IMG/VR virus record: IMGVR_UViG_3300041964_000026
Span: 1 to 29,582 of that record
Length of the DNA: 29,582 nt
Source of the DNA: a virus
Reading direction: 5' to 3' (one strand)
This document shows positions 8,095 to 18,158 of the stretch, piece after piece (the stretch's first letter is position 1; each line of letters begins with the position of its first letter). Made by a program: the position numbers and the translations under genes. A model generated the notes under the pieces. That model was not told the origin of the DNA and searched no databases. It was given only the letters and a program-made list of their open reading frames with translations.

Positions 8095-8435
8095 ACGCCG
8101 CAGGCCAGAACCGCGCCGCGCGGCGCGGCTGGACGAAGCGGGTCCAGGAAGCCCGTGACGTCTTCGCCGAGATCCCGATGGGCGAGGACGAGGCGCCGAT
8201 CAAGGTCTACATCCCGGACACCGAGACGCTTGAGGCGTTCTTCACAGCCCGCCACAAGGGCAGCACGTTCGGCGCCCTGGGTGCGCTGATGGGCGAGGAC
8301 AACGTGGCCCGGCTGCGGGACTCAGCGAAGAGAGCTGCGGGCGAGGATGGCCGGGTGCCGATCACCGTCTGGCGCGATCTGCTGGAGGACGTCATGGAAG
8401 ACCTCGGCCTCGGGGCGGCCAACCCGGAACGCTAG
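8091..8435 (+). CDS. Tail assembly chaperone (gpG-like)
   Basis: A 114-residue protein starting at GTG 8091 (GTGA overlap). Its place between the tail tube and the tape measure gene identifies it as the upstream chaperone that coats the tape measure during tail assembly. The C-terminal half is acidic and helical (WRDLLEDVMEDLGLG). Tail chaperones are usually made as a short form and a -1 frameshifted long form. The following gene is indeed in the -1 frame, and that frame is open well upstream of this gene's stop, but no standard heptameric slip site is evident before the TAG at 8433-8435. Confidence 0.75.
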   Translation: MNAAGQNRAARRGWTKRVQEARDVFAEIPMGEDEAPIKVYIPDTETLEAFFTARHKGSTFGALGALMGEDNVARLRDSAKRAAGEDGRVPITVWRDLLEDVMEDLGLGAANPER

Positions 8436-8443
8436 CCCGAGTC

Positions 8444-8905
8444 GTGCGGCTGATCGACCGGTACGGCGACCAGCTGGAGTACGACCTGCATTCGCGTCTC
8501 GGGCTGGACCTGCAGGACTGGTTTCGGGGCCGTCACGCCTGGGACAAGCTGCTCCGCCTCGCCGAGCAGTTGCCCCGGGAGTCCCGGTACAAGGCGGAAC
8601 TGTACGACGACGACGACGTGGTGGCCGAGTACCTGCTGCTGCACGGGACGCCGGGCGACGACCAGCCCGACGCCCCGCTGACGTTGCAGGACTGGACGCC
8701 TGAGCGGGCCCAGCTGGTGTCTCTGACCGAGGCGATCATGGGCTTGCACCGGACCCTCATCGCGATCCACAACAAGGGCAAGGCCCCCGACGTCAAGCCG
8801 CTGCCGAGGCCACGTACGGCGTGGGACCGGGCGCAGCGGGCAGAGAACCTGGCCGTCGCGCAGGGCCTGGTGGCGATGTTCAGCCCCGCAGACCTGGACG
8901 AGTAA
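8444..8905 (+). CDS. Tail assembly chaperone, downstream part (gpT-like)
   Basis: A 153-residue product from GTG 8444. The -1 frame is already open upstream, and the residues before the GTG (LARVV then RLIDRYGDQLEYDL) look like genuine protein, which argues that it is at least partly reached by frameshifting from the upstream chaperone. The LGLDLQDWFRGRHAWDKL helix is typical of the second chaperone half in actinophages. The C-terminal AVAQGLVAMFSPADLDE ends just before the tape measure gene. Independent initiation at 8444 is possible too. Confidence 0.75.
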   Translation: MRLIDRYGDQLEYDLHSRLGLDLQDWFRGRHAWDKLLRLAEQLPRESRYKAELYDDDDVVAEYLLLHGTPGDDQPDAPLTLQDWTPERAQLVSLTEAIMGLHRTLIAIHNKGKAPDVKPLPRPRTAWDRAQRAENLAVAQGLVAMFSPADLDE

Positions 8906-8943
8906 CGACCGCGATTCGCTATCTGAACTAGGGGGATAGCGGA

Positions 8944-11900
8944 GTGGCCACATACACGGCAGCCTCGGTCGCACTCAATTGCGTGCCGGACATGACCGGC
9001 TTCTTTGCGGAATTGGACGCGCGTATCCGCGGCTATTCTCCGCCGCCGATCCCGGGTCCGGACACTGGCCCACCGGACACCTCCGACACCGAGGAGGGCC
9101 TGGAGGACTCGGCCCGCAGCGGGGGGCTAGCTGCGGCTGCGGTCGCCGCCGGTGTGCTGATCGGTGCGGCACTGAGCTCGGCGATCGGGAGCGCGCTGGA
9201 CATGTCCAGCGCCCAGTCCCGGCTGGCCGCGCAGCTCGGCGACCAGAACATGATCGGTGCCGAGCGGGCGGGCAAGGTCGCGGCGAACCTGTACGCGGGC
9301 GCGTGGGGCTCGTCCCTGGGTGAGGTGTCCGACGCGGTGTCCATGGTGATCCGCTCGGGTGCAGTCGCCGCGGACGCCACAGATGAGCAGATCCAGGGCG
9401 TCACGGCCAGCGTGCTGGACCTGGCCGCGGCGTTCGACGTGGACACGGTGCAGGCCACCGCGGCGTTGTCGGCGATGGTACGCAACAACCTGGTGCCGAA
9501 CGCCGAGGCCGGCCTGGATGTGATCACCCGGCTGTACCAGACCCTCGGGCCCGGGGCTGAGGACGTCCTGGACACGTTCGAGGAGTACAGCAGCCAGTTC
9601 GCGAAGGTCGGGATCGACGCGCAGATCGCGGGTGGGCTGATCGCGCAGATGATGGAGGGCGGTGCGCGGTCCACCGACATCGCCGCGGACGCCATCAAGG
9701 AATTCTCGATCCGGTCGATCGACGGGTCGAAGACGACCATCGAGGCGTACAGCGCGATCGGTGTGAACGCGGACGAGATGCGACGTCGGATCGCGGCTGG
9801 TGGACCGGACGCGCAGGTCGCCATGTCGCAGGTCGTCGCGGCCCTGCAAGGGGTTGAGGACCCGGCGGTGCGCGCCGAGGCTGCGGTGGGCCTGTTCGGT
9901 ACACAGGCTGAGGATCTGGGTAACGCCCTGTTCGCGATGGACCCGGAGAACGCGGTGGCCACCCTCGGCGATGTTGAGGGTGCGGCAACCCGGATGGGTA
10001 CCACCCTGAACGACAACGCCACGGTGAAGATCACCGAGTTTCAGCGCGGCCTGGAGGTCGGGGTCGCGGGGATCATCAACGAGAACGTGATCCCGGCGGT
10101 CGAGGGCTTCCTGACCGCCATGGACGGCTTCCTCAGCATCCCCGGGGTTCCCGACGTGCTCGGGTTCATCTTCTCCGCCGGCGCCGGGATTGCGATCACA
10201 CTGGGCACCATCGCGGCCGTGACCAGGGCGTGGACCATCGCGCAAGCCGCGTTCAACATCGTGATGGGCCTGAGCCCCCTGACGATCGTGATCGTCACCC
10301 TGGCTGCGCTGGCGGGATGATGGTCTACGCCTACAACACGTCTGAGGATTTCCGGGTCATCGTCGACGGGGTGTTCGCCTGGGTCGGCGAGGCAGCCGGC
10401 AGGCTGAGTGCGGCCTGGTCCACGACGATGACGTCGATGGGCGCGATCCTGGGTTGGTTCCAGGACGCGGTCGGCCGGTTCGGCGCTGCCTGGGATCAGA
10501 CGATGCGTTCCTTCGCCGACATCGTCGGGTGGGCCGGGGGTGTGGTCGACTCGGTGTTCGCTTGGATCGGCGGCTCCGCGACCCGGTTCAGTGAGTCCTG
10601 GGCGCAGACGACGGACTCGATCAGCCGGATGTTCCGGGCGGTCGGGGACGGGTTCGTCTGGGTCTACGACAACATCATCAAGCCAATGTTCGACGGCTTC
10701 CTGCGCTTCGTCGGCGATGTGGTGCACGGGCTGGGTATCGCCTGGGGCGCGCTCAAGGAGGCGTTCATGGCGCCCGTGCGGTCGTCGTGGACGTCGTGTG
10801 GAACCAGGGCATCGGCGGGATCTGGAACAGCGCGAAGGGGCTGGGGATCCCGCTCGGGGACTTCCCGGTGGTCAAGTTCGCCACCGGTGGCCGGGTGCCC
10901 GGTCGCCGTGGACGGAAGGACGCGGACGACGTCCCGGCCCTGCTGACCGCGGACGAGTACGTCCAGCCGCGGGACGCCGTGGACTACTACGGCATGGGCA
11001 CGATGGAGGCGCTGCGGAAGCGGCGGATCCCGCGCGACGGCCTGGCTGCGTTGCAGTCGGGGGAGTACATCGACGGCGGCGACCACGACGGGCCCGGTGC
11101 CCGCAAGTCCGGGTTCGGTGGGGTGAAGCGCACGTCGCGATGGCCGGCCACCACCTGATGCGCAAGTACGGGATCAGCAGTGTGGGTGGGGTGGGGCAGC
11201 GCGCGAACGCGTCCGATCACCCGAAGGGACTGGCGCTGGACTTCATGGTCCGCGACTCCCGCGGCACCCAGCTCGCCAACGAGGTCATGGCCCAGGCGAA
11301 CCACTACGCCACGAAATACGCGATCTGGCGCCAGCAGATCAACAAGGGCAACGGTTGGGCGCGGATGGAGAACCGCGGCAACGACACCGCCAACCACTTC
11401 GACCACGTCCACGTGTCGTTCCACGGTGACCCGAACGCGGCAGCCCGCGGCAACCGCAGCGGCGGTGGGTCGTTCGACGACATGGAGTCGACGTCGTGGC
11501 TGGAGGACCTGCTGTCCGGCGCGTTCGACGGCTGGCCAACGGGGTCCGGTCGATGGTCGGGGCGGTCGCCCCGCGCACCGGGAACTTCATCGGCGACATG
11601 CCCATGGACTTCACCGACTGGGGCATCGCCAAGACCCGCGAGTTCCTGTTCGGCAAGGCCAAGGAGGAGGACTCGAAGGGCGCCGGCGGCGGGGACATGG
11701 GCGGGTCGGGAGTGGCGCGCTGGTCCAACATCGTCAGCTCCGCACTGCAGATGCTCGGCCAACCGCAGACCCTGGTTGCCACGACGTTGCGCCGGATGAA
11801 CCAGGAGTCCGGCGGCAACCCGCGGGCGATCAACAACTGGGATTCGAACGCGAAGCGCGGCACGCCCAGCAAGGGGTTGATGCAGGTCATCGACCCCACG

Positions 11901-12257
11901 TTCCGGGCGCATCGGGACCCGCGGGCGCCGAACGACATCTGGGACCCGATGGCCAACATCCTGGCGTCGATGAGGTACGCGTTGTCCCGGTACGGGGGCA
12001 GCCTGTCCAGGGCGTACGACCGCAAGGGCGGCTACGACGCGGGCGGTGCGCTCATGCCCGGCATCACGCAGGTGCACAACGGGTTGGGCCACAGCGAGAC
12101 GGTGATCCCCCTGCCCCCCGACCTGGTCAACAACCTGCTCCGCCAAGGCGGCGGCGGGCCGGCGGTGGCCATCGCCAACGCCACCTTCGCCGACCCGGTG
12201 GACGTGGACGTGCTCATGCAGCGCGCCAGCTACCTCGTCCAGGCCGGGAGGATGTGA
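8944..12257 (+). CDS. Tape measure protein with M15-like and SLT lytic domains (four frameshifts)
   Basis: The longest gene, about 1,100 residues, sets tail length. N-terminal residues 1-60 are polar. Then come Ala/Gly-rich hydrophobic segments (near 9120-9190 and 10130-10310) and a long helical region with MuF/TP901-type tape measure character. Trp-rich repeats (FAWVGEAAGR..., FAWIGGSATR...) follow at about 10370-10660. A putative M15/D-Ala-D-Ala carboxypeptidase-like domain lies at about 11150-11440, with HPKGLALDFMV (His 11218) and HFDHVHVSF. A soluble lytic transglycosylase-like domain lies at about 11760-12000, with MNQESGGNP (Glu 11805-11807) and GLMQVIDPTF. Single bases are missing at about 10314-10316, 10780, 11134 and 11532; each is followed by continuation in the next -1 frame. 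Start GTG 8944. Stop TGA 12255-12257. Confidence 0.87.
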
Positions 12258-12281
12258 CTCGTGAACCGTAGCGGGCGGGTC

Positions 12282-12297
12282 CTGGCCTCCAGGCCAG
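12282..12297. repeat. Short perfect inverted repeat after the tape measure gene
   Basis: CTGGCCT-CC-AGGCCAG: a 7-bp stem with a two-base loop in the 83-base gap between the tape measure and Dit-like genes. It lacks a T-run, so it may be an mRNA stability or attenuation hairpin rather than a terminator. A 32-codon frame from GTG 12261 also crosses this gap without recognisable features. Confidence 0.4.
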
Positions 12298-12340
12298 TGG
12301 TAGCGCACCGAGCCGGTTGTGACAGGCGGGAGAGCGTCAA

Positions 12341-13205
12341 GTGGCGGTCCTGCGTGTGACCCTGGTCAACCGGGGATCGGGAGCATTGTCCTGATGGACC
12401 TGACCGGCCCCACCCCGCGGGAGGATCTGTTCCTGCAGAAGCTGGACGTGCCCAGCCCCGCGATCCGGGAGGTCGTCGACGACCAGGTCGGAGACGGGGT
12501 CGTCGACCGGTCCCTGTACGTGGGCCCTCGGACGGCGGCAGTGGAGCTGCGGCTGGGCGACACCCCCGAACAGATCATGGGGCAGCTGCGGCCGTACATG
12601 TCGCCGCGGGTCCGGCCGCTGCTGCGAGTCGTGGACTCGGAGTGGGCGCAGGACCGGCAGTTGGTGATGCGGGGGGTGTCGTGGGCGGGGGAGCGCTCCG
12701 GTGTCCTCGACCGGCTCCGCGATGTGCAGCTGCAGTGGACGGTGCCGTCCGGGACATGGGAGGCGGTGCTGCTGACGTCTGTGTCGATCGCTGCGGCGAC
12801 CGGCGGCGGCGACGGCCGGGTCTATGACCTGGTCACGCCGAGGACGTACCCGGCGACTGTCAGTGCCCGCGCGGGGCGTGCTCAGCAACCCTGGGATTTG
12901 CACGGTGCGTTCAAGGCGCGGCTGTACGGGCCCTGCATCGGGCCGCGGCTGACGGAGACTGACGGCCTCGCGGTGCGTTCACTGCCGAGCTGGTGTTGGC
13001 GGCCGGCGAGTACGTGGAGATCGATACGGCGCACAGACCGCCTACATCAACTCCGCCATCGACTCGATCGGCGCTGCCGATGCTCGACTTCGACGCAACC
13101 ACGTGGTGGCACATCCAGCGGGCCTGTCACTGGTCCGATACAACCCGCTGTCGGGCGTGTCCCGGCGCGGTCGCCGTGATCGACTACCGCCCGCAGTGGA
13201 TCTAG
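12341..13205 (+). CDS. Distal tail protein (Dit-like) (six frameshifts)
   Basis: Predicted baseplate hub that joins tail tube to tip. It starts at GTG 12341 (VAVLRVTLVNRGSGS...) and continues, after a missing G near 12380, as IVLMDLTGPTPRED. The region up to about 12970 reads cleanly, with the family-like pattern of an N-terminal beta half (VDRSLYVGPRTAAVELRLGD) and the later YDLVTPRTYPATVSAR turn. Then indels cluster at about 12976, 13034, 13084, 13115 and 13160. The protein can be followed as FTAELVLAAGEYVEIDTA, then TAYINSAIDSIGAADAR, LDFDATTWWHIQ, AGLSLVRYNPLSGVS, and PGAVAVIDYRPQWI with a stop at 13203-13205. The recovered C-terminus with WxxRxxxN-like end strands fits tail-tube-proximal Dit proteins. 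Position after the tape measure supports it. Confidence 0.72.
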
Positions 13206-14102
13206 GGGGATCATCGGGGCGTTCACACGCCCGCTTTAACCAACAGCTGCGGTGGCGACGCGGCGATCTCAGCTACACCGCGATGCCGACGAACGCGCTC
13301 ATCCGCGCGCTGGTCCTCCCAGAAGGCGTGTTCGACCTGGACTCGGTCGCCCCCGTCCTGCGCCAGCGCGGCGCAGGCGCGAACGCCAGCATCGATCGTG
13401 GCGTTCCGCGCGCTGTCGTCGGTGACGACGTCGCGAACCAAGCACCTACTGATCTACAACGACGCGACGGTGAACTGGACGACGGTATCCCCGCCCGCCC
13501 GGGTCCGGCACCCGCAAGCACCGGGTGATCGTGCGGGTCCGGGACAAGCTGCACAACGGCACGTGACGACCTACGACGCCACCCCCGCGATCCTCGCCGA
13601 CACCGGCTCCGGCACCCCCGCCGAACCGGCCACGGCCATCACGCTCGGTTCATCAACCAGGCGGCGGGGCAGACGTCGATCACCACGGCGATGCTGGAGT
13701 CCGCGACGCCGCGCGCCTCGGTCGGCAGCGTCGACCTGTCGCGCACGTTCGACATCCACTCGGCAGTCAGCACGGTGGGACGGCACCCGCCCGCTGCGGT
13801 GGCAGGTCAACGCAGACGGCCGGGTCATGCTGTCCGGGTGGCGGATGCGTTCAGGCTCGACCGTCTCCTACGCGTTCAACACCCTCTACTCGATCACAGA
13901 TGTGAAACTTTCAGAGCCGCCTACTGCCAGCGGAGGTGCGACCGTCCGGTATTCGGGACTCGTGGTGGCCTCCTACAACGGCCCGGTTCACATGCTGTGC
14001 ACCCGACGGGCAGGTGTACGTCCGGTACGTCGCGACCTCGGACATCCCGCAAGGGGTTTGGTGGGATCAGCTTTTGACGGCGCGACGTATCTGAGGTCCT
14101 GA
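13196..14102 (+). CDS. Minor tail protein (several frameshifts, start uncertain)
   Basis: A roughly 300-residue protein, predicted to be part of the baseplate. The frame is broken several times, but an ordered series can be followed: ALIRALVLPEGVFDLDSVA (about 13300), FRALSSVTTSRTKHLLIYND (about 13405), VIVRVRDKLHNGT (about 13530), LADTGSGTPAEPATAITLG (about 13600), INQAAGQTSITTAMLES (about 13660), SVDLSRTFDIHSAVST, WRMRSGSTVSYAFNTLYS (about 13840), ATVRYSGLVVASYNG (about 13945), GQVYVRYVATSDIPQGVWWD and FDGATYLRS with TGA 14100-14102. It is beta-rich and Ser/Thr-rich without an enzyme motif. The start is placed at GTG 13196 because that frame is open; a lost start near 13212 is equally possible. 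The exact family is not recognised. Confidence 0.55.
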
Positions 14103-14105
14103 CCG

Positions 14106-15258
14106 GTGGCCGAGCCGGCGCGGTGGATGTGAGTGTGCGGTCCGTGGTACGGCGGTCCGCACCATCCGCTGTCCAGGGCGAAAGCCGGAAGGTTACGCTG
14201 CACTGAACGACGCCTCGTCGTGCTCGTTCACCCTGGACGGCCTGGACCCCGGTAGCCGGTCAGGTCCAGAGTTGGTGACCGACGTTCACGCCCTGCGTGA
14301 CCAGCCGGATGCGGCCCTCGGGACCGGGTGTTCCGCGGCCGGGTCGGGCCGACCACCGACGATCTGGACGGTCTCCGGCACACGGTTGCGGTGACGGCGT
14401 GTGGGACTACCGGGAGGTGCTGAACCGGCGCATTCTCTGGTCGTCCAGCCCACGGAGTTCCGGGTGGTCGACCAGGGGCAGATCGTGGCCGCGCTGGTCA
14501 CGGACGCGCAGAGCCGCCCGGTGGCGGTCTCGGCTTGACGGTGACCGGGGCAACGACCGGGCAGCTGCGGGACCGGGTGTACGACCCGGGCAAGTCGGTC
14601 GGCGAGCTGATCCAGGAACTGTCCGAGGTGATCGGCGGGTTCGACTGGGATGTGGTATCCCCGTCGCTGGACTCGCTGGTGCTGCGCATCCACTACCCGG
14701 CCAAGGGTGGCGTGAAGGCTGTGATCCTGTCGTGGGGCGACGCGCTGCTGGCGAAGGTGTCGCGGTCGTGGAGCTCGGCGCGTACGGGCAACGCGGTGAG
14801 GGTGACGGGCCGGGTAGCGTGAACGGGCCGAGGGCGCCACGGACGACCCGGTGGAGCCTGTGCCGTTCGAGGGCGACACCGCGGGTATCGGGGCTAACCC
14901 AACCGGCAGGTGGGAACGCGCCGAGGGCACGGACATCACCACGGACGCAGGGCTGGCCGAGCGCGGCGCGTGGCACCTGGCCGAGGCGGAGACGGTCCGC
15001 CCCACCTACGACGTGAACTGCACCGCGGTGCGTGGCGGGGCCGGTCGCACATCGACACCGGCGACTGGGTGCGGCTGCGCGTGAAGTCCGGCCGCCTCGG
15101 TGTGGACACGTCGCTGCGCGTGCACACCATCTCGATCCCCATCGAGGACGACGGCCGCGAAGGCCCGGTGTCCGCTGTCACTGGGTGGGCCCCGACAGGA
15201 CTACGGCCGCCGCGCAGCCCTGACCGAACGGCGCCTCGCCGACCTGCGCCGCCGCTGA
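14106..15258 (+). CDS. Tail hub protein, Gp37/gpD-like (several frameshifts)
   Basis: A roughly 380-residue protein resembling the siphovirus ReqiPepy6 Gp37-like hub family (late-control gene D fold), which forms the central tail tip spike support. Evidence in order across frames: FTLDGLDPGS (about 14235), FRGRVGPTTDDLDG (about 14330), the conserved DYREVLNRRILW segment (about 14405), QGQIVAALVTDAQSR, then the clean block DRVYDPGKSVGELIQELSEV and GGFDWDVVSPS (about 14570-14670), ILSWGDALLAKVSRSWSSAR (about 14730-14785), TTDAGLAERGAWHLAEAETV, and the C-terminal DTGDWVRLRVKSGRL...HTISIPIEDDGREG with stop at 15256-15258. Breaks occur near 14133, 14220-14400, 14815, 15045 and 15195. Start at GTG 14106 immediately follows the previous stop. 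Confidence 0.65.
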
Positions 15259-15322
15259 CCTGCGTCTCGTCCTGGCCGTCTCTGACACCTACCGGCCGGG
15301 TATCCGGCGCGATCGGAGCCCC

Positions 15323-15796
15323 ATGACCAACCCCCTGGGCACGTCCTGCCACACGGAGACGGTCGGCCCGGCGAGTGTGCATCTGTCGTGGCGGGTCGGG
15401 GACTCCTGGGCTTCCGAGGAGTGGGTGGTCCTCATCAACGGCGGCCCCGTCGACCTGACCTCCTACGGGTGGCAGGTCCGCGCCCAGGCCCGGTCGTCGG
15501 GGGGGCTGGTGTTGGCGGAGTGGTCGAGCCTCACCGTCGACCCCGGGACGTCCGGGCGGGTCGTGATCGGTGAGGCGCGCGGTGCCGCTGGTCCCCGACG
15601 GCCCGGACGTCGTCACCTCCAGTGTGCGACTGACGCACTCCCCGAGCGTGTCGAAACGCTGGGGCCCGTTCGTCGCCATCGGTGACGTCGAGGTGATGCG
15701 CCGCCCGCAGCGGACCTCGACCCCTCGGCAGGGCCGGTCGAGAACTACACCATCGCAGTCGCCCCAGATCGTCGCCCGACAGGAGGTTTCCGATGA
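15323..15796 (+). CDS. Small beta-rich baseplate protein (two frameshifts)
   Basis: About 155 residues once two breaks are bridged. It starts at ATG 15323 with GGAG at 15315-15318 (MTNPLGTSCHTETVGP). It runs to VVIGEAR near 15575, continues as VPLVPDGPDVVTSSVRLTH, then after a break near 15712 ends DLDPSAGPVENYTIAVAPD...TGGFR with TGA 15794-15796. The alternating hydrophobic pattern (WVVLINGGPVDLTSYGWQVR) suggests an Ig-like or BppU-type beta-sandwich. It couples to the tail fibre gene through ATGA at 15793. No enzymatic motif; a baseplate or fibre-attachment role is an inference. Confidence 0.6.
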
Positions 15797-17658
15797 GCGC
15801 ACAGCTGATCCGGGTGGGGTGACCCGGCCCTCGCTGGCGCAGCTCACCGACGTCGAAGCAACCGCCACCGCCCCGACCGACACCCCGCTGTTGTGGCGGA
15901 AGGGTGTGGACGGGCAGTGGCGCCCGGAGCCGGCACCGCCGTTCGCGGAGGACGCCCCCGCCATCCTGGGGGAGCTCGCCGCGCACGAGGTCCGCCTGGA
16001 CGGGCACGACGAGGATTTGGACGCGAAGGCGAACATCGCCTCCCCGACGTTCACGGGCACCGTCGGCGGTGTCACTAAGGCGATGGTGGGGCTGGGCAGT
16101 GTCGCCAATCTCGCGCCAGCCGATCTCCCGGTCAGCACCGCGACTGCCGCTGCGATCGCCTCCGCGCCGGGGGCTGTCGCCTCGGTCAACGGCGCCACCG
16201 GCGCCGTGGTCCTCACCAAGGCCGACGTCGGGCTCGGGAACGTCACCAACACCTCCGACACTGCCAAGCCGGTGTCGACGGCCCAGCAGGCCGCGCTGGA
16301 CGCGAAGGCGCCCCTGGCGTCTCCCACGTTCACCCGGCACCGTTTCCGGCGTCACCAAGGCCCATGTCGGGCTCGGCAACGTCGCGGACACCGCCCCCGC
16401 CGACCTACCGGTCAGTTCGGCGCAACAGGCGGCGCTGAATACCCGCCTGGCAGGGGACCTGCTCACGCCGCCTCGGTACCGACGGACTTCCACGGAAGAC
16501 GATGCAGACGACGTTCCAATCCGGCCATGGCTGGACTGTCAACCTCGGCACATGGACCGCCGACACGGCGGACTACCAGCTCGGCTCCCAGTCCATCCGC
16601 GTCACCGCCCCAACACGGGACCGGGCAGACATACCGGCGACTCAACCAGCCAGCGCAGGACTTGACCAACCGCAAACTCGCGATGCTGGTCAAGGTTGAC
16701 CAGCCGACGAACCTGTTCCAGATCCAGATGTACTCGGCACTTCCTCCCTGTCCAACTTCATTCCCCTGATCGCAGGGGTAGGAGGGGTGCCAGCCAACGC
16801 CACCGTCCCTCCCAACGAATGGGTCTGGATTCATTTCTCCTGGGCCGACGCGGGTAGCATGGTGGGTACGGTCGACAAAACGGTCATCACCGACTGGCAA
16901 CTGCGGGTCGTCTCCCCAGCTGAAGCGACCGTCCGGCAACGGTGTGGTGCAACGCGATCGCCCACTACCCGAAGCCGACGACCTACCCCAACGGGGTCGT
17001 GTCGTTCGCGTTCGACGACAACTACATCAACCAGTACACGCTTGGCCGCCCCATCCTGGACGCTGTCGGTTTCGGCGCTACTGCGTTCGTGATCGTCGAG
17101 TCGTTGGGCTCGACAGGCTCCTTCATGACCCGCGCGCAGGTCGACGAGCTACAGGCGACGCACGGATGGGAGGTCGGCGGGCACGCCTTCACACGGCCGC
17201 GCACAACGCCGGGTTCACCACGCTCAGCGCCGCCGACCTGGAGACCGAGGTGCGGTCCCTGCGGGACTGGCTGCGCCGGGGCGCCTACAAGGGCGCCGAC
17301 CTGTTCGCGTACCCCCTCGGGGACGAGAACGCCGCAGTCCGCGGCAGTGTGGGGCAGTACTTCACGTTGGCCCGGCAGATCGTTCGCCGACCGCACCTGC
17401 CCGCCCATCTGGATCAACCGCTGCGGGTGCGGTCGCACTCCGTGTCGTCGTCAGACAGCTTGTCGACGATCCAAGGGGTCGTCGACAAGCGTACGAGAAT
17501 GGGACTTGGCTGATTCTTACGTTCCACCACCTCATCGCAGGAACTCCGACAGCCGGTACACAGTGGCCGTAGCCGATTTCCAGTCTCTTGTCACATACGT
17601 ACAGAACAAGGGTATCGCCGTCGAGACGGTCGGGCAGGTGCTCGACTCCCTGCGCTGA
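15793..17658 (+). CDS. Tail fibre with C-terminal NodB-type polysaccharide deacetylase (several frameshifts)
   Basis: About 620 residues. It starts at ATG 15793 (MSAQLIRVG) and shifts frame near 15820 (missing G in a G run). The shaft carries two fibre-type repeats, SPTFTGTVGGVTKAMVGLGS and SPTFT...SGVTKAHVGLGNVAD, with LPVST/LPVSS phrases. A lectin-like beta domain follows at about 16500-16940 (TFQSGHGWTVNLGTWTAD...). The C-terminal domain from about 16960 has carbohydrate esterase 4 signatures: SFAFDD (Asp-Asp 17014-17019), GGHAF followed by TAAHN (HxxxH region, about 17180-17205), FAYPLGDEN (about 17303-17330) and LTFHHLI (about 17517). It ends VGQVLDSLR, TGA 17656-17658. The likely role is host recognition plus removal of acetyl groups from a surface glycan. 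Breaks lie near 16330, 16450-16630, 16735, 16935, 17190, 17490 and 17570. Confidence 0.72.
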
Positions 17659-17716
17659 CGCCGACGGCGGTGCTAGCAAGCCCGTAGCAACGACGACAGT
17701 TTGTGCAGGGTTACGC

Positions 17717-17728
17717 AGGCAGCTGCCT
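17717..17728. repeat. 12-bp perfect palindrome before the lysis cassette
   Basis: AGGCAGCTGCCT lies in the 93-base gap between the tail fibre stop and the first membrane-protein gene. It could be an operator or part of an mRNA hairpin. No clear -10/-35 pair is visible in the gap. Confidence 0.35.
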
Positions 17729-17751
17729 GACGGACCGGGGGAGGGGGCCGC

Positions 17752-17865
17752 ATGGACGACCCCGCCACGCAGGTCCAGGCCGCCGTCGACCCGCTGTCCC
17801 CGCTGCTGCAGGTCGGCATCACCGGTGCCGTCCCGAGGAGGCGCCGTGCTGCTGCCCTTCGCTGA
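17752..17865 (+). CDS. Very small hypothetical protein
   Basis: A 37-residue frame from ATG 17752 preceded by a GGGGGAGGGGG purine run (17736-17746), a reasonable ribosome binding site. The N-terminal 27 residues (MDDPATQVQAAVDPLSPLLQ...) look like protein; the Arg-rich end comes from overlap with the next gene and may reflect a nearby indel. It could instead be the N-terminus of a longer membrane protein. Function unknown. Confidence 0.45.
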   Translation: MDDPATQVQAAVDPLSPLLQVGITGAVPRRRRAAALR

Positions 17866-18127
17866 TCTGCTCCGGACCCTCGCTGCGGTCGAGGCGATAG
17901 CGCTGATCGGCCCCAGCGTCTACGCCATCTTCAAGTCCATCCCCGTCGACCAGAGATCCGGTTCGCCTCCCTCGCGCTCATGGGGGTGGTGGTCGTGGCC
18001 TGGCAGATCGAGGCGTGGGGGCATCCTGGCACTGGCGGATCCCCGTGATGATCGCCGCCCTCACCCTCGCCAACGCCGGGGTGGTCATGTTCCTCATCGA
18101 GCAGCGCCGGCCGCGCACCGCGACTAG
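17846..18127 (+). CDS. Small multi-pass membrane protein, holin-like (frameshifted)
   Basis: Starts at GTG 17846 with GAGGAG at 17835-17840 (VLLPFADLLRTLAAVEAIAL...). The first segment FADLLRTLAAVEAIALIGPS, a second FASLALMGVVVVAWQIEAW (after a break near 17953) and a third PVMIAALTLANAGVVMFLIE (after a break near 18025) form three likely membrane helices. A basic end, EQRRPRTAT, follows. Size and topology fit a class I holin-like protein. The TAG at 18125-18127 is in the starting frame but is out of frame after the breaks, so the end is uncertain. Other membrane proteins in this cassette are competing holin candidates. Confidence 0.5.
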   Translation: MLLPFADLLRTLAAVEAIALIGPSVYAIFKSIPVDQRSGSPPSRSWGWWSWPGRSRRGGILALADPRDDRRPHPRQRRGGHVPHRAAPAAHRD

Positions 18128-18158
18128 CCCGTACGCAGCCTGCGCGGCACGACCGCAC

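Noticed and set aside
12265-12345. tRNA-like stretch (GGTAGCGCAC after a hairpin)
   Set aside because: No acceptor stem, anticodon stem or T-arm (GGTTCGA-type) can be paired around it.
14936-16333. 465-codon leftward frame opposite hub and fibre genes
   Set aside because: Low-complexity Ala/Ser/Thr/Pro composition; the rightward frames, despite breaks, carry recognisable fibre and hub segments.
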